A stretch of DNA of 64,000 bases from contig NZ_OY726397.1 of assembly GCF_963378095.1 (NCBI RefSeq), positions 496,001 through 560,000 on the forward strand, written 5' to 3'. The position numbers and the translations under genes were made by a program. The notes below the pieces were generated by a model. That model worked only from the letters and a program-made list of their open reading frames with translations. It was not told where the DNA came from and searched no databases. Shown in pieces: positions 12,059 to 21,138 of this stretch; the stretch's first letter is position 1; each line of letters opens with the position of its first letter. Source of the stretch: Mycolicibacterium sp. MU0053 (GTDB lineage: Bacteria > Actinomycetota > Actinomycetes > Mycobacteriales > Mycobacteriaceae).

Positions 12059-14934
12059 TGAACCACGATCCGCCGCTTGTTGCGCGGATGATCTACCGGC
12101 TGGCCGTGCCGATCATTCTCGGGTGGCTGGTGGTCGTCACTGCCGCGACCTTCCTCGTCCCCTCGCTGGAACACGTCGGACGAGAGTTCTCGGTGTCTCT
12201 GGTGCCCAAAGACGGCCCGTCATTCCATGCGATGCAGCGCATGGGGCACAACTTCGGAGAATCGGATTCCGACAGTGTGGCGATGATTGTCTTGGAGGGG
12301 CAACAATCGCTCGGCGACGAGGAGCATCGCTACTACGACGAGTTGGTTCGTCAGCTGCGCGCAGACCCGGCACATGTTCAACACGTACAGGATTATTGGG
12401 GCGACCCGCTGACGGCGACGGGCGCGCAGAGCGGCGATGGCAAGGCCGCGTATGTGCAATTGAATCTCGCCGGAAATCAAGGCGAAGCGCTGGCAAACGA
12501 GTCCGTGGCGGCGATCCGCGCCATCGTCGACCGGACACCGTCGCCGCCCGGCGTCGAGGCCTACGTGACCGGCGCCGCACCGCTGGTGACCGACATGAAT
12601 CTCGCCGGCGACCAATCGATCATCCGAATCACCATCGTCACGCTCGCGGTGATCTTCACGATGTTGCTGTTCGTCTACCGGTCGGTGACAACCGCCATCC
12701 TGTTACTGCTCATGGTCGGCATCCAGGTGCAAGCCGCCCGGGGGGTCGTCGCATTCCTCGGTGACAACGAAATCATCGGGCTCTCAACATTTGCCGTCAA
12801 TCTACTGGTATCGCTGGGGATCGCCGTCGGGACCGATTACGGCATCTTCTTCACGGGGCGCTACCAGGAGGCACGGCAAGCCGGGGAAGATCCGGTCGCG
12901 GCCTTCTATACGACCTACCGCAGCGTCGCCAAGGTGGTCCTGGCCTCGGGACTGACCATCGCCGGAGCGATCTTCTGCCTGAGCTTCGCCCGACTGCCGT
13001 ACTTCCAGACCATGGGCATCCCTACCGCGGTCGCCATGGCCGTTGCCGTTGCGGTTGCGCTGACGCTGATTCCGGCGACGATCGCGGTCGGCGCCCGCTT
13101 CGGGCTGTTCGAACCGAAGCGACGGATCGTCGTCCGCCGATGGCGTCGGTTGGGCACCACCATCGTGCGGTGGCCCGCACCCGTTCTGGTCACGGCATGC
13201 GTGGTGGCGCTCGTCGGACTCTTGGCGCTGCCCGCGTACAAGACCAGCTACAACGACCGGCTTTACGTTCCCGCGGACATTCCCTCCAACGTCGGGTATG
13301 CGGCGGCTGAGCGCCATTTTCCGAAGTCCCGGATGATGCCCGACATCTTGTTGGTCGAGGCCGATCATGACATGCGGAATCCCGCCGGCGTTCTGGTGTT
13401 GGACAAGTTGGCCAAGGCCATATTCGAGGTCGAAGGGATTTCGCGGGTCCAAGGGATAACGCGGCCGGAGGGAAGTCCGATCGAACGAACTTCGATCCCA
13501 TTCATGCTGAGTCTCCAGAGTGCCAGCCAGCAGCAAATCCTGCCGTTTCAGCGGGACCGCATGGATGACATGGTGGTCCAAGCCGACGATCTGGAATCGA
13601 TGATCGGCATCATGCAACGGATGTACAAATTGATGCAGCAGCTGGTCGCAGCGACGCATATTACTGTTCGCGATACCCACGATCTGGAAGATCTCACGAA
13701 CGAGCTACGCGACAATATGGCTGATTATGACGATTTCTTCCGGCCGATTCGTAACTATCTTTATTGGGAGCCGCACTGTTTCAACATCCCGCTCTGCTGG
13801 GGGTTCCGATCGTTGTACGACGCCCTTGACGGTGTCGACGAACTGAGCGAGAAGATGCGCGGCATGGTCGAGAATCTCGATCGACTCGATGTTTTGATGC
13901 CGCAGATGATCACCCAGTTTCCGGCGATGATCGCCACCATGAAGGTGATGCGGAGCATGATGCTCACGATGCATAGCACCATGTCGGGCACATTCGCGCT
14001 GATGGACGAGATGGATACCGACGCCACGGCCATGGGCAGAGCGTTCGACGCGTCCTTCAACGACGACTCGTTCTACCTGCCGCCGGAAGTTTTCGAGAAT
14101 GCGGACTTCAAGCGCGCGATGGACTTGTTTTTCTCGCCGGACGGGAAGACGGTCCGTTTCATCCTCACGCATCGGGACGACCCGGCAACACCCGAAGGGA
14201 TCGCCCGGGTCGACGCAGTTGTGAATGCCGCTGAGGAAGCGCTCAAGGTGACACCGTTGGAAAATGCCAAGATCAGCCTGGCCGGGACTGCTGCCACGTT
14301 CAAGGATATGCGCGATGGCTCAACGTATGACCTTTTGATTGCGGGCGTGGCGGCCCTGGTCCTCATTTTCAGTATTATGCTGATCATCACCAGAAGTCTG
14401 GTCGCGGCATTGGTGATTGTGGGTACGGTCGCTTTATCACTGGCGGCGGCATTCGGATTATCGGTATTGATATGGCAACACATTCTCGGTATTGAATTGC
14501 ACTGGTTGGTGCTCGCCATGTCGGTGATAATCCTGCTCGCGGTGGGTTCGGATTACAACCTGCTTTTGGTGTCGCGGATCAGGGAAGAAATCGGTGCCGG
14601 TATCAACACTGGAATTATTCGTGCCATGGGTGGTAGCGGCAAGGTGGCGACCGCCGCGGGCCTGGTTTTCGCTTTTACCATGATGTCGATGGTGGTCAGT
14701 GACCTGCGCATCATCGGTCAGGTGGGGTCCACGATCGGGATCGGTCTATTGCTGGACACCCTGGTGGTGCGCGCGCTGATGACGCCGTCGATAGCCGCGC
14801 TGCTCGGACGCTGGTTCTGGTGGCCGCAACGGGTACGACAACGACCGGCGAGTTCATTGCTCAGACAGACCGCACCACGTCCGGTGACCCGGTCGTTGCT
14901 GCTCCCACGCGACGACTCTGAGCCGCGGCCGTGA
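12058..14934 (+). CDS. MmpL family RND transporter, second of tandem pair
   Basis: A 958-residue paralogue of the preceding MmpL, similar along its whole length. The N-terminal segment [14 protein letters not shown], the coiled-coil insertion, GTDYGIFF (Asp260-Tyr261), GSDYNLLL (Asp832-Tyr833) and the C-terminal [18 protein letters not shown] are all present. The ATG shares one base with the upstream stop (TGATG). An mmpS-mmpL-mmpL order is known from the glycopeptidolipid loci (mmpS4-mmpL4a-mmpL4b), but the NRPS genes of those loci are not in view. The pair may act as a heteromer. No frameshift was seen. Confidence 0.93.
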   Translation: MNHDPPLVARMIYRLAVPIILGWLVVVTAATFLVPSLEHVGREFSVSLVPKDGPSFHAMQRMGHNFGESDSDSVAMIVLEGQQSLGDEEHRYYDELVRQLRADPAHVQHVQDYWGDPLTATGAQSGDGKAAYVQLNLAGNQGEALANESVAAIRAIVDRTPSPPGVEAYVTGAAPLVTDMNLAGDQSIIRITIVTLAVIFTMLLFVYRSVTTAILLLLMVGIQVQAARGVVAFLGDNEIIGLSTFAVNLLVSLGIAVGTDYGIFFTGRYQEARQAGEDPVAAFYTTYRSVAKVVLASGLTIAGAIFCLSFARLPYFQTMGIPTAVAMAVAVAVALTLIPATIAVGARFGLFEPKRRIVVRRWRRLGTTIVRWPAPVLVTACVVALVGLLALPAYKTSYNDRLYVPADIPSNVGYAAAERHFPKSRMMPDILLVEADHDMRNPAGVLVLDKLAKAIFEVEGISRVQGITRPEGSPIERTSIPFMLSLQSASQQQILPFQRDRMDDMVVQADDLESMIGIMQRMYKLMQQLVAATHITVRDTHDLEDLTNELRDNMADYDDFFRPIRNYLYWEPHCFNIPLCWGFRSLYDALDGVDELSEKMRGMVENLDRLDVLMPQMITQFPAMIATMKVMRSMMLTMHSTMSGTFALMDEMDTDATAMGRAFDASFNDDSFYLPPEVFENADFKRAMDLFFSPDGKTVRFILTHRDDPATPEGIARVDAVVNAAEEALKVTPLENAKISLAGTAATFKDMRDGSTYDLLIAGVAALVLIFSIMLIITRSLVAALVIVGTVALSLAAAFGLSVLIWQHILGIELHWLVLAMSVIILLAVGSDYNLLLVSRIREEIGAGINTGIIRAMGGSGKVATAAGLVFAFTMMSMVVSDLRIIGQVGSTIGIGLLLDTLVVRALMTPSIAALLGRWFWWPQRVRQRPASSLLRQTAPRPVTRSLLLPRDDSEPRP

Positions 14935-15030
14935 TGAACCCGGCAATTTCCTGTGGACATCACAAAACCGGCGGGACGCCAAACCTCGGCGAGTAAAGTC
15001 CCGGCCTTAAGGGGAGGAAGAGGTTCACAC

Positions 15031-15363
15031 ATGATCAAAGCGTCGTTGACCAGGCTGACCGTAACCGTTGCCGGGTTGGGTTTGGCGTTGACCGCGGGGG
15101 CCGGCATCGCAACCGCGGCGCCACTGGATTCGATGGTCAACACCACCTGCAGTTACCCGCAGGTGATGTCGGCGTTGAATGCCCAGGATTCGGCGGCCGC
15201 CGCGCAGTTCAACGCGTCCTCGGGGCCGTCCATGTTGCAACAGTTCCTCGGCGCTCCGCCGCCGCAACGTCGGCAGATGGCAAACATGCTGGCGAACTAC
15301 CCGGCAAATCAGCCCTACCTTGGCCTCATCGAGCAGGTGTTCAACACCTGCAACAACTTCTGA
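15031..15363 (+). CDS. Small secreted hemophore-related protein
   Basis: A 110-residue exported protein. The signal peptide runs to about residue 30 (LTAGAGIATAA) and leaves a mature domain of about 80 residues with two cysteines, Cys40 and Cys107, likely to form a disulfide. The pattern TCSYPQVMSALN...AAQFNAS...QQFL...NTCNNF resembles the mycobacterial hemophore-related family (Rv0203 group). The ATG is chosen for GGGGAGGAAGAGG just upstream and for the signal peptide. A longer in-frame start exists but adds an unlikely leader. Heme binding is a family-based suggestion only. Confidence 0.8.
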   Translation: MIKASLTRLTVTVAGLGLALTAGAGIATAAPLDSMVNTTCSYPQVMSALNAQDSAAAAQFNASSGPSMLQQFLGAPPPQRRQMANMLANYPANQPYLGLIEQVFNTCNNF

Positions 15364-15558
15364 GGACCAGCGCCGGGCGCGATTTCGCGAAACTTTCGCA
15401 CATCCGTTGAACGCGGAGGTCAGAGCGCTGGACGGGCTCCGAATCGGGTGACTCCTGCCCGCCGCGGTGTTTCGGCCCATGGACAGTCGGGTAGTTGCAA
15501 CAGCGGGTCGGGGTGTGGCTGTTTCAAGGACGGCCACGAAACCGTTAGGAGCAACGCA

Positions 15559-15951
15559 ATGAAAGCTAGCAAGACGACTGTGTACCGCGGACTCGGCGGA
15601 ATGCTTGCCGGGGGCCTGCTCGGTGCAGCCGCCAGCGCTACGATCGCGCTGCCCGCGGCTAGCGCGGCCCCGGATAACTGCAGCGCCAGCGACGTGGCCA
15701 CCACGGTCAGCTCCGTGCAGGAGTCCGTGGGCGGTTACCTGTCCGCCAACCCCGAGGTCGACCAGGCTCTGAGCGAGATCGCCAAGAAGCCGGCCGAGCA
15801 GGCGCAGGCGGCCTACCAGACCTACTTCGCCGAGAACGAGGACGTTGCCGGCGAGCTGCGCAGCATCCAGCAGCCCGTGCGGACCCTCAGCGAGGAGTGC
15901 GGCCTTCAAGTGACGCCGTCGCAGTCCCTCGAGGCGCTCGAGGCCATCTAG
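15559..15951 (+). CDS. Secreted hemophore-like protein (Rv0203 family)
   Basis: A 130-residue exported protein. The signal peptide ends at about residue 37 (ALPAASAA). The mature part is a small helical domain with Cys41 and Cys114 and the family pattern GGYLSANPEVDQALSEI, with Tyr60 where this family often carries a possible heme ligand. Rv0203-type proteins bind extracellular heme and hand it to MmpL3/MmpL11. An AGGAG ribosome site supports the ATG. It follows another hemophore-related gene and ends just before a strong hairpin. It has no His at the usual second-ligand positions that I could identify, so heme affinity is uncertain. Confidence 0.78.
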   Translation: MKASKTTVYRGLGGMLAGGLLGAAASATIALPAASAAPDNCSASDVATTVSSVQESVGGYLSANPEVDQALSEIAKKPAEQAQAAYQTYFAENEDVAGELRSIQQPVRTLSEECGLQVTPSQSLEALEAI

Positions 15952-15966
15952 CCGAACCCGCAGGTA

Positions 15967-15996
15967 GTGCCCGCCCGCTCCCGAGTGGGCGGGCAC
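15967..15996 (+). terminator. Intrinsic terminator-like hairpin after hemophore-like gene
   Basis: A near-perfect GC-rich inverted repeat. The arms GTGCCCGCCC and GGGCGGGCAC pair over 10 bp and can extend inward by three more pairs to a CCCG tetraloop. The T-tract that follows is weak, as is common in mycobacteria. It lies 15 bases after the stop codon and separates the hemophore genes from the helicase. Confidence 0.75.
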
Positions 15997-16057
15997 GCTT
16001 GTGTGCCTGCGTCCGCTGTCCGGCCGGCGCGTCGGCCCCACCGGGCAGGATGGGGCC

Positions 16058-18133
16058 ATGGCAACCCGCGAGCAGGCGCAGTCGATCCTCGAACAACTGG
16101 CCGGACCGGGCGCCACCCTGCGCGATGACCAGTGGGTGGCGATCGAGGCTCTGGTGGTGCATCGGCGTCAGGCACTGGTGGTGCAGCGCACCGGCTGGGG
16201 CAAATCGGCGGTGTACTTCATTGCCGCCAAGCTGCTGCGCGCCACCGGGCACGGCCCCACCGTGATCGTCTCCCCGCTGCTCGCCCTGATGCGCAATCAG
16301 GTCGAGGCGGCCGAGCGGGCGGGGGTGCGCGCGGCGACGATCAACTCCGGCAACGTCACCGAATGGGAGACGATCCACCAGCGGGTCGCCGACGGTGCCC
16401 TCGATGTCCTGCTGGTCAGCCCGGAACGGTTGAACAACCCCGACTTTCGGGAGAATGTGCTGCCGGCGTTGGCCGCCGACGCGGGACTGGTGGTGGTCGA
16501 TGAGGCGCACTGCGTCTCCGACTGGGGTCATGACTTCCGGCCCGACTACCGGCGCATCCGCACGCTGATCGGCGAACTCGGTTCCAACATCCCGGTTCTG
16601 GCGACGACGGCCACCGCCAATGATCGCGTGGTCACCGATGTCGCGGCCCAGCTGGGGGTCGGTGGACGCGACACCCTGGTGCTACGGGGCGGGCTGGACC
16701 GCCAGTCGCTGCGGCTTTCGGTGGTCCGGGTGGGCAACCCGGCCCAACGTGCGGCATGGCTTGCCGCACAGTTGGATTCGCTGCCGGGCTCCGGCATCAT
16801 CTACACCCTGACGGTGGCGCAGGCCCAGGACGTCGCCGCCCTGCTGCGGGATCAGGGCCACCCGGTCGCGGCCTACACCGGGGCCACCGACACCACCGAA
16901 CGTGAACAACTCGAGGCCGACCTGCTCGCGAACCGGGTCAAGGCGCTGGTCGCCACGTCGGCGCTGGGGATGGGTTTCGACAAGCCCGACCTGGGTTTCG
17001 TCGTTCATCTGGGCGCGCCGTCCTCGCCGATCGCCTATTACCAGCAGGTCGGCCGCGCCGGCCGTGCGACCGACAGCGCCGAGGTGATCCTGTTGCCGGG
17101 CACCGAGGATCAGGACGTGTGGCGGTACTTCGCGTCCGTGGCATTCCCGTCGGAGGCGATGGTGCGCCACGTTATCGGGGCCTTGGACGCCGATCGGCCG
17201 CAGTCGACGGCGGCGCTGGAACCGCAGGTCGATCTGAACCGGTCTCGGCTCGAAATGGTGCTCAAGGTGCTCGATGTCGACGGGGCGGTGCGTCGCGTCA
17301 AGGGCGGCTGGATCGGCACCGGACAACCGTGGGAGTACGACGAGGACCGCTACCGGGCCCTCGAGCAGGCGCGCAACCGGGAACAACAGGCCATGCTGGA
17401 CTATCAGAGCACCGACGGCTGCCGAATGGTGTTCCTGCGCAGCCAACTCGACGATCCGGACCTACAGCCCGGCGAGCGGTGCGGACGCTGCGACAACTGC
17501 ACCGGTGCTCGCTTTGAAACCGCCGTCGACGAGGCGACGCTGGCCGCCACCCGGGAGCGGTTACGTCGCCCCGGCGTCGACATCACCCCCCGCAAGCAGT
17601 GGCCGTCCGGTTTGGCCTCGCTGGGATTGGAGCTGAAGGGCCGGATCGCCGACGGCGCCCAGCCGGGCCGCGCCATCGGCCGGCTCACCGACCTCGGTTG
17701 GGGTGCCCGGCTGCGGAAGTTGCTGGCCGAACCCGATGCCGAGGTGCCCGACGAGGTGATCGGCGCGGCGATCGAGGTGCTCAAGGTCTGGGATTGGAAA
17801 ACCAGGCCGGTCGCAGTGCTGGGTCTGGACTCCGAGACCCACCCGCTGCTGATTTCGTCCACGGTCCGGCGGCTCGCCGAGGTCGGGCGGCTGACCAACC
17901 TCGGCACCCTGCGGTACGCGCCGCAGCGTCGCCCGGTCACCGCGGCGAATTCCGCGTACCGGGTGGCCGCGCTCGACGGGGCCTGGGAGCGCCCCGAGAT
18001 CAGCGCCGACGGTCCGGTGCTGCTGGTCGACGATCTGGTCGACACGGGATGGACGATGACCATGGCGGCCCAGCTGTTGCGCAGTGCCGGCGCCCCCGAG
18101 GTGCTGCCGTTCGCGCTGGCCAGCGTCAGCTGA
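16058..18133 (+). CDS. RecQ-type ATP-dependent DNA helicase with C-terminal phosphoribosyltransferase-like domain
   Basis: A 691-residue superfamily 2 helicase. Walker A is TGWGKS at 45-50 (the usual RecQ form is TGGGKS). DEAH at 148-151 is followed by CVSDWGHDFRP. Motifs V and VI (ATSALGMGFDKPD, QQVGRAGRA) follow. A RecQ zinc-binding set Cys455-Cys475-Cys478-Cys481 is intact. The last 200 residues are not the usual HRDC. They end in LLVDDLVDTGWTMTMAA (Asp658-Asp659), the PRPP-loop pattern of type I phosphoribosyltransferases. The ATG is preferred over an in-frame start 19 codons upstream. The gene ends inside the convergent IclR gene (8-base overlap). A DNA-repair role is likely; the function of the PRTase part is unknown. 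Confidence 0.88.
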   Translation: MATREQAQSILEQLAGPGATLRDDQWVAIEALVVHRRQALVVQRTGWGKSAVYFIAAKLLRATGHGPTVIVSPLLALMRNQVEAAERAGVRAATINSGNVTEWETIHQRVADGALDVLLVSPERLNNPDFRENVLPALAADAGLVVVDEAHCVSDWGHDFRPDYRRIRTLIGELGSNIPVLATTATANDRVVTDVAAQLGVGGRDTLVLRGGLDRQSLRLSVVRVGNPAQRAAWLAAQLDSLPGSGIIYTLTVAQAQDVAALLRDQGHPVAAYTGATDTTEREQLEADLLANRVKALVATSALGMGFDKPDLGFVVHLGAPSSPIAYYQQVGRAGRATDSAEVILLPGTEDQDVWRYFASVAFPSEAMVRHVIGALDADRPQSTAALEPQVDLNRSRLEMVLKVLDVDGAVRRVKGGWIGTGQPWEYDEDRYRALEQARNREQQAMLDYQSTDGCRMVFLRSQLDDPDLQPGERCGRCDNCTGARFETAVDEATLAATRERLRRPGVDITPRKQWPSGLASLGLELKGRIADGAQPGRAIGRLTDLGWGARLRKLLAEPDAEVPDEVIGAAIEVLKVWDWKTRPVAVLGLDSETHPLLISSTVRRLAEVGRLTNLGTLRYAPQRRPVTAANSAYRVAALDGAWERPEISADGPVLLVDDLVDTGWTMTMAAQLLRSAGAPEVLPFALASVS

Positions 18134-19061
18134 GCGGTGCCGAACCGCCCAACTGCGCGGTGATCACCTCGGCGGAGGCGACCAGATCGCGCGCCCGCTT
18201 GGTGATCTCGGTGTCGGTGAGGGCATGGCCGATATGCAGCGAGGCGACCATGACCTGCCGTTGATGGTGGTCGAAGATCGGCGCGGAGATGACGCTGATA
18301 TCCGTACGGGCCCTGCGGCGCTGCCCGCCGGCCCCGGCCTCGTCGCGCAGGTACACCCGTTCGCCGATGTCGGAGACCAACTCACCGAGCAGCGCGCGCA
18401 ACTCGTCGGGTAATGCGTTGGGCATGCCCGCCATCAGGGCATAGAGTCGCCGCCCGCCCGGCGTGAGGCGCTCGACCAGGTAGCCGCAGGAACGGCACTC
18501 CGCGACCACGGACGCCAGCCGGTCGGACTCGGTGCGTAGCGGGATCGTCGGCGACTTGGCCAGCCAGTCCCGCAGCGCGTCGTCGTCCCAGAGCACGAAC
18601 ATCAGCCCGACCGGCGGGGCGAACGGGTAGCTCTGCCCCACCCGGACCCCCACGTCGACCCCGGACGGCCCGACGAGATCGAGCAGGGTGATGCGGTCGT
18701 CGACGACGGCCGAGAGGGCCGCGGTGGTCTGGTAGGTCTGCGAGAGTCGGCGCAGTTCGGCGCGGGCGGCGGGGCTGATCCGCAGGGACTCCTGGGCGGT
18801 GTGGCCGAGTGCGATCAGCGCCGGGCCCAGCCGGTAGGTCTTGTCCCGGCCATTGTCGGCGGTGTCGCGAACCAGATAGCCCGCATCGGTCAACGTGGTG
18901 AGGATGCCTAGGCAGGTGGGCTTGCTCAGCCCGATCCGGCGGGCCAACTCCGACAGGCCGAACCGGTCGTGGGGGTGGCCTGCCAAGAACTCCAGGACCG
19001 CGACCACGCGCGCCGTCGGCGGGGAAGCGCGGCCGGTGGGCTCGGGGGGACTGACCAACAT
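18126..19061 (-). CDS. IclR family transcriptional regulator
   Basis: A 311-residue regulator. The N-terminal winged helix-turn-helix (residues about 15-75, LSELARRIGLSKPTCLGILTTL) is followed by an IclR effector-binding domain (about 90-300). It is divergent from a DUF1214/SDR/sulfotransferase operon whose KstR-box promoter overlaps the iclR start codon: the -35 TTGACT begins on the T of the ATG complement. It may therefore add a second control to that operon or be repressed by its transcription. The ligand cannot be deduced. It overlaps the helicase gene tail to tail by eight bases. Confidence 0.88.
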   Translation of the reverse strand: MLVSPPEPTGRASPPTARVVAVLEFLAGHPHDRFGLSELARRIGLSKPTCLGILTTLTDAGYLVRDTADNGRDKTYRLGPALIALGHTAQESLRISPAARAELRRLSQTYQTTAALSAVVDDRITLLDLVGPSGVDVGVRVGQSYPFAPPVGLMFVLWDDDALRDWLAKSPTIPLRTESDRLASVVAECRSCGYLVERLTPGGRRLYALMAGMPNALPDELRALLGELVSDIGERVYLRDEAGAGGQRRRARTDISVISAPIFDHHQRQVMVASLHIGHALTDTEITKRARDLVASAEVITAQLGGSAPLS

Positions 19062-19089
19062 TGACTCCGATTGGAACGCGTTCTAGTCT
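19061..19089 (+). promoter_or_regulatory. KstR box within a TTGACT-17-TAGTCT promoter
   Basis: The 14-bp box TGGAACGCGTTCTA (19072-19085) matches the KstR consensus TnnAACnnGTTnnA. It lies between a -35 TTGACT (19061-19066) and a -10 TAGTCT (19084-19089) with a 17-bp spacer. The predicted start is near 19096, about 60 bases before the DUF1214 gene. KstR should block polymerase here until a 3-oxo-cholestenoyl-type CoA ligand is present. Confidence 0.82.
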
Positions 19090-19154
19090 CGGGTCAGAAC
19101 TCTACCAGTGTGTTCCAATACTGGACCACCGATAAGGCAAACCGAAGGACGCCG

Positions 19155-20282
19155 ATGTATTCGCAGCCACTCCTCGACGCCATCGCGGAGGCCGAACGCC
19201 TGGTCGCCGAGGCGCCGCACATCGAGACCGAAGCCGATCTCCTGGAGGGCCTGCAATACCTGGCCGGCGGGATCTCGGCGTGCACCCATATCGCCTTCGA
19301 CTACGACCGGGACCATCCCTTCCTGCAGTCGGGCACCGGACCGTTCAACAAGATGGGCCTGGACAACCCGGACACGCTGTACTTCGGCACCCGGGTGCAG
19401 GCCGGGCACGAATACGTGGTCACCGGAAAGCGCGGCACCACCACCGATCTGAGCTTCCAACTGCTCGGCGGTGACTACACCGACGCGACCGTTCCCGACA
19501 GTGAAACCGCGTTCGACGACCGTCAACTCGACATCGCCGCCGACGGCAGCTTCGAATGGCGGCTCACCCCGAAAGCGCCTGCCCAGCTGCTCATCCGCGA
19601 GGTGTACAACGACTGGTCCGCCCAGCGCGGCACCGTCACGATCGCCCGTACCGATACTGCCGGCACCGCGCCGCCGCCGCTGACCCGCGCGCAGATCGAG
19701 AAGCGTTACGCCGTCGCGGGCAGTCAACTGGTGCAGCGGGTCAAGACCTGGCTGCAGTTCCCGCAGTGGTTCTACCTCAACATCCCGGTGAACACCATGG
19801 TGGCACCGCGGCTCACCCCGGGCGGCCTGGCCACGCAGTACTCGTCGGCCGGCCACTTCGAGTTGGCCCCGGAGCAGGCGCTGGTGATCACCGTGCCGGT
19901 TTCGGATGCGCCCTACATGGGCTTCCAGCTCGGCAGCCTGTGGTACATCTCGCTGGACTACATCAACCACCAGACCTCGTTGAATGGCACTCAGGCGCAG
20001 GCTGATCCGGACGGCAACATCAGGATCGTGGTCTCCGACACCAACCCGGGGATCACCAACTGGGTGGAGACCCTCGGGCACCGCCGCGGCTACCTGCAGT
20101 TCCGCTGGCAGCGGCTGTCCCGAGACCTCACCGAGGCCGACGGACCCAAGGTCGAACTGATGGACGCGGCCGACGTCGCGACGGCGTTGCCGTATTGCGA
20201 GAAGAACACAATCACCGAGGATGCCTGGCGCGCTCGAATCGCAGTGCGCCAGCAACAAATTGCCAACAGGATGCTGGGGTAG
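19155..20282 (+). CDS. DUF1214 domain protein (Rv3531c-like), first gene of KstR operon
   Basis: A 375-residue protein of unknown reaction. The C-terminal part (FPQWFYLNIPVNTMVAPRL, VITVPVSDAPYMGFQLG) is of the DUF1214 type. No signal peptide or membrane segment is evident. The ATG is preceded by AAGGA at good spacing. It leads a tight operon: an SDR begins three bases after its stop and a sulfotransferase follows. From memory this trio matches Rv3531c-Rv3530c-Rv3529c, listed in the KstR regulon. A role in sterol catabolism is inferred from the KstR promoter. Confidence 0.82.
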   Translation: MYSQPLLDAIAEAERLVAEAPHIETEADLLEGLQYLAGGISACTHIAFDYDRDHPFLQSGTGPFNKMGLDNPDTLYFGTRVQAGHEYVVTGKRGTTTDLSFQLLGGDYTDATVPDSETAFDDRQLDIAADGSFEWRLTPKAPAQLLIREVYNDWSAQRGTVTIARTDTAGTAPPPLTRAQIEKRYAVAGSQLVQRVKTWLQFPQWFYLNIPVNTMVAPRLTPGGLATQYSSAGHFELAPEQALVITVPVSDAPYMGFQLGSLWYISLDYINHQTSLNGTQAQADPDGNIRIVVSDTNPGITNWVETLGHRRGYLQFRWQRLSRDLTEADGPKVELMDAADVATALPYCEKNTITEDAWRARIAVRQQQIANRMLG

Positions 20283-20285
20283 ACG

Positions 20286-21068
20286 ATGGCCGGGTTGCTG
20301 CAGGACAAGGTAGTGGTGATCAGCGGTGTCGGACCCGCGCTGGGAACGACGCTGGCGCGCCGATGCGCCGAGGCCGGCGCCGACCTGGTGCTGGCCGCCC
20401 GCACCATGGATCGCCTCGAAGAGGTCGCCAAGCAGGTCGGCGACACCGGGCGCCGGGCGGTGGCGGTGGGCACCGACATCACCGACGATGAACAGGTGCA
20501 GAACCTGGTCGCGGAAACCATGCGGGAGTTCGGCAGGGTCGATGTGCTGATCAACAACGCCTTCCGGGTGCCGTCGATGAAGCCGTTGGCCGACACCACG
20601 TTCGAGCATATGCGGGAGGCGATCGAGCTCACGGTCTTCGGCGCCCTGCGCCTCATCCAGGGCTTCACCCCGGCGCTGGCCGAGTCCGCGGGGTCGGTGG
20701 TCAACGTCAACTCCATGGTGGTGCGGCACTCACAGGCCAAGTATGGCGCCTACAAGATGGCGAAGTCCGCGCTGCTGGCGATGTCACAGTCGCTGGCCAC
20801 CGAGCTGGGGGAGCAGGGCATCCGGGTGAATTCGATTCTGCCCGGCTACATCTGGGGCGGAACCCTGGAGGGGTACTTCACGCACCAGGCCGGCAAGTAC
20901 GGCACCACCGTGGACGAGATCTACCGGGCCGCCGCGGCGGCCTCCGACCTCAAGCGGCTGCCCACCGAGAACGAGGTGGCCTCGGCGATCCTGTTCATGG
21001 CCAGCGACCTGGCCAGCGGCATCACCGGCCAGGCCCTCGACGTCAATTGCGGGGAGTTCAAGGCGTGA
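20286..21068 (+). CDS. Short-chain dehydrogenase/reductase (Rv3530c-like)
   Basis: A 260-residue classical SDR. The cofactor loop near the N-terminus is ISGVGPALGTTLA, a variant of TGxxxGxG. The NNAF motif follows, then active-site Ser in VNSMVVRHS and YKMAK near 157-161. It probably oxidises a hydroxyl or reduces a ketone on a sterol intermediate, given the KstR-controlled operon; the substrate is unknown. It starts three bases after the DUF1214 gene. A repeated G+A-rich segment fills the 70-bp gap to the sulfotransferase. Confidence 0.88.
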   Translation: MAGLLQDKVVVISGVGPALGTTLARRCAEAGADLVLAARTMDRLEEVAKQVGDTGRRAVAVGTDITDDEQVQNLVAETMREFGRVDVLINNAFRVPSMKPLADTTFEHMREAIELTVFGALRLIQGFTPALAESAGSVVNVNSMVVRHSQAKYGAYKMAKSALLAMSQSLATELGEQGIRVNSILPGYIWGGTLEGYFTHQAGKYGTTVDEIYRAAAAASDLKRLPTENEVASAILFMASDLASGITGQALDVNCGEFKA

Positions 21069-21085
21069 CCGGGAGACGAAGCGAA

Positions 21086-21123
21086 GTGAGGATCGCAGCG
21101 AGGTACGAGCGAGGACCGGAGCG
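21086..21123. repeat. Short interspersed repeat, copy A
   Basis: The intergenic sequence holds two blocks, GTGAGGATCGCAGCGA (21086-21101) and GCGAGGACCGGAGCG (21109-21123). Both recur exactly, in the same order and slightly closer together, between yrbE4A and yrbE4B (45893-45924). In both places the element sits between two codirectional genes of one operon, just before a start codon. Confidence 0.7.
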
Positions 21124-21138
21124 AGCGGGAGTCGACCA

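Noticed and set aside
14953..15030. Upstream in-frame start for the first hemophore-related protein
   Set aside because: It would bury the signal peptide, and the strong GGAGGAAGAGG ribosome site serves the later ATG.
19083..20729. Long open frame of about 548 codons on the minus strand opposite the DUF1214 and SDR genes
   Set aside because: Composition is Arg/Gly/His-rich and no family is recognisable. It mirrors the codon bias of the plus-strand genes, which have clear domains and ribosome sites.
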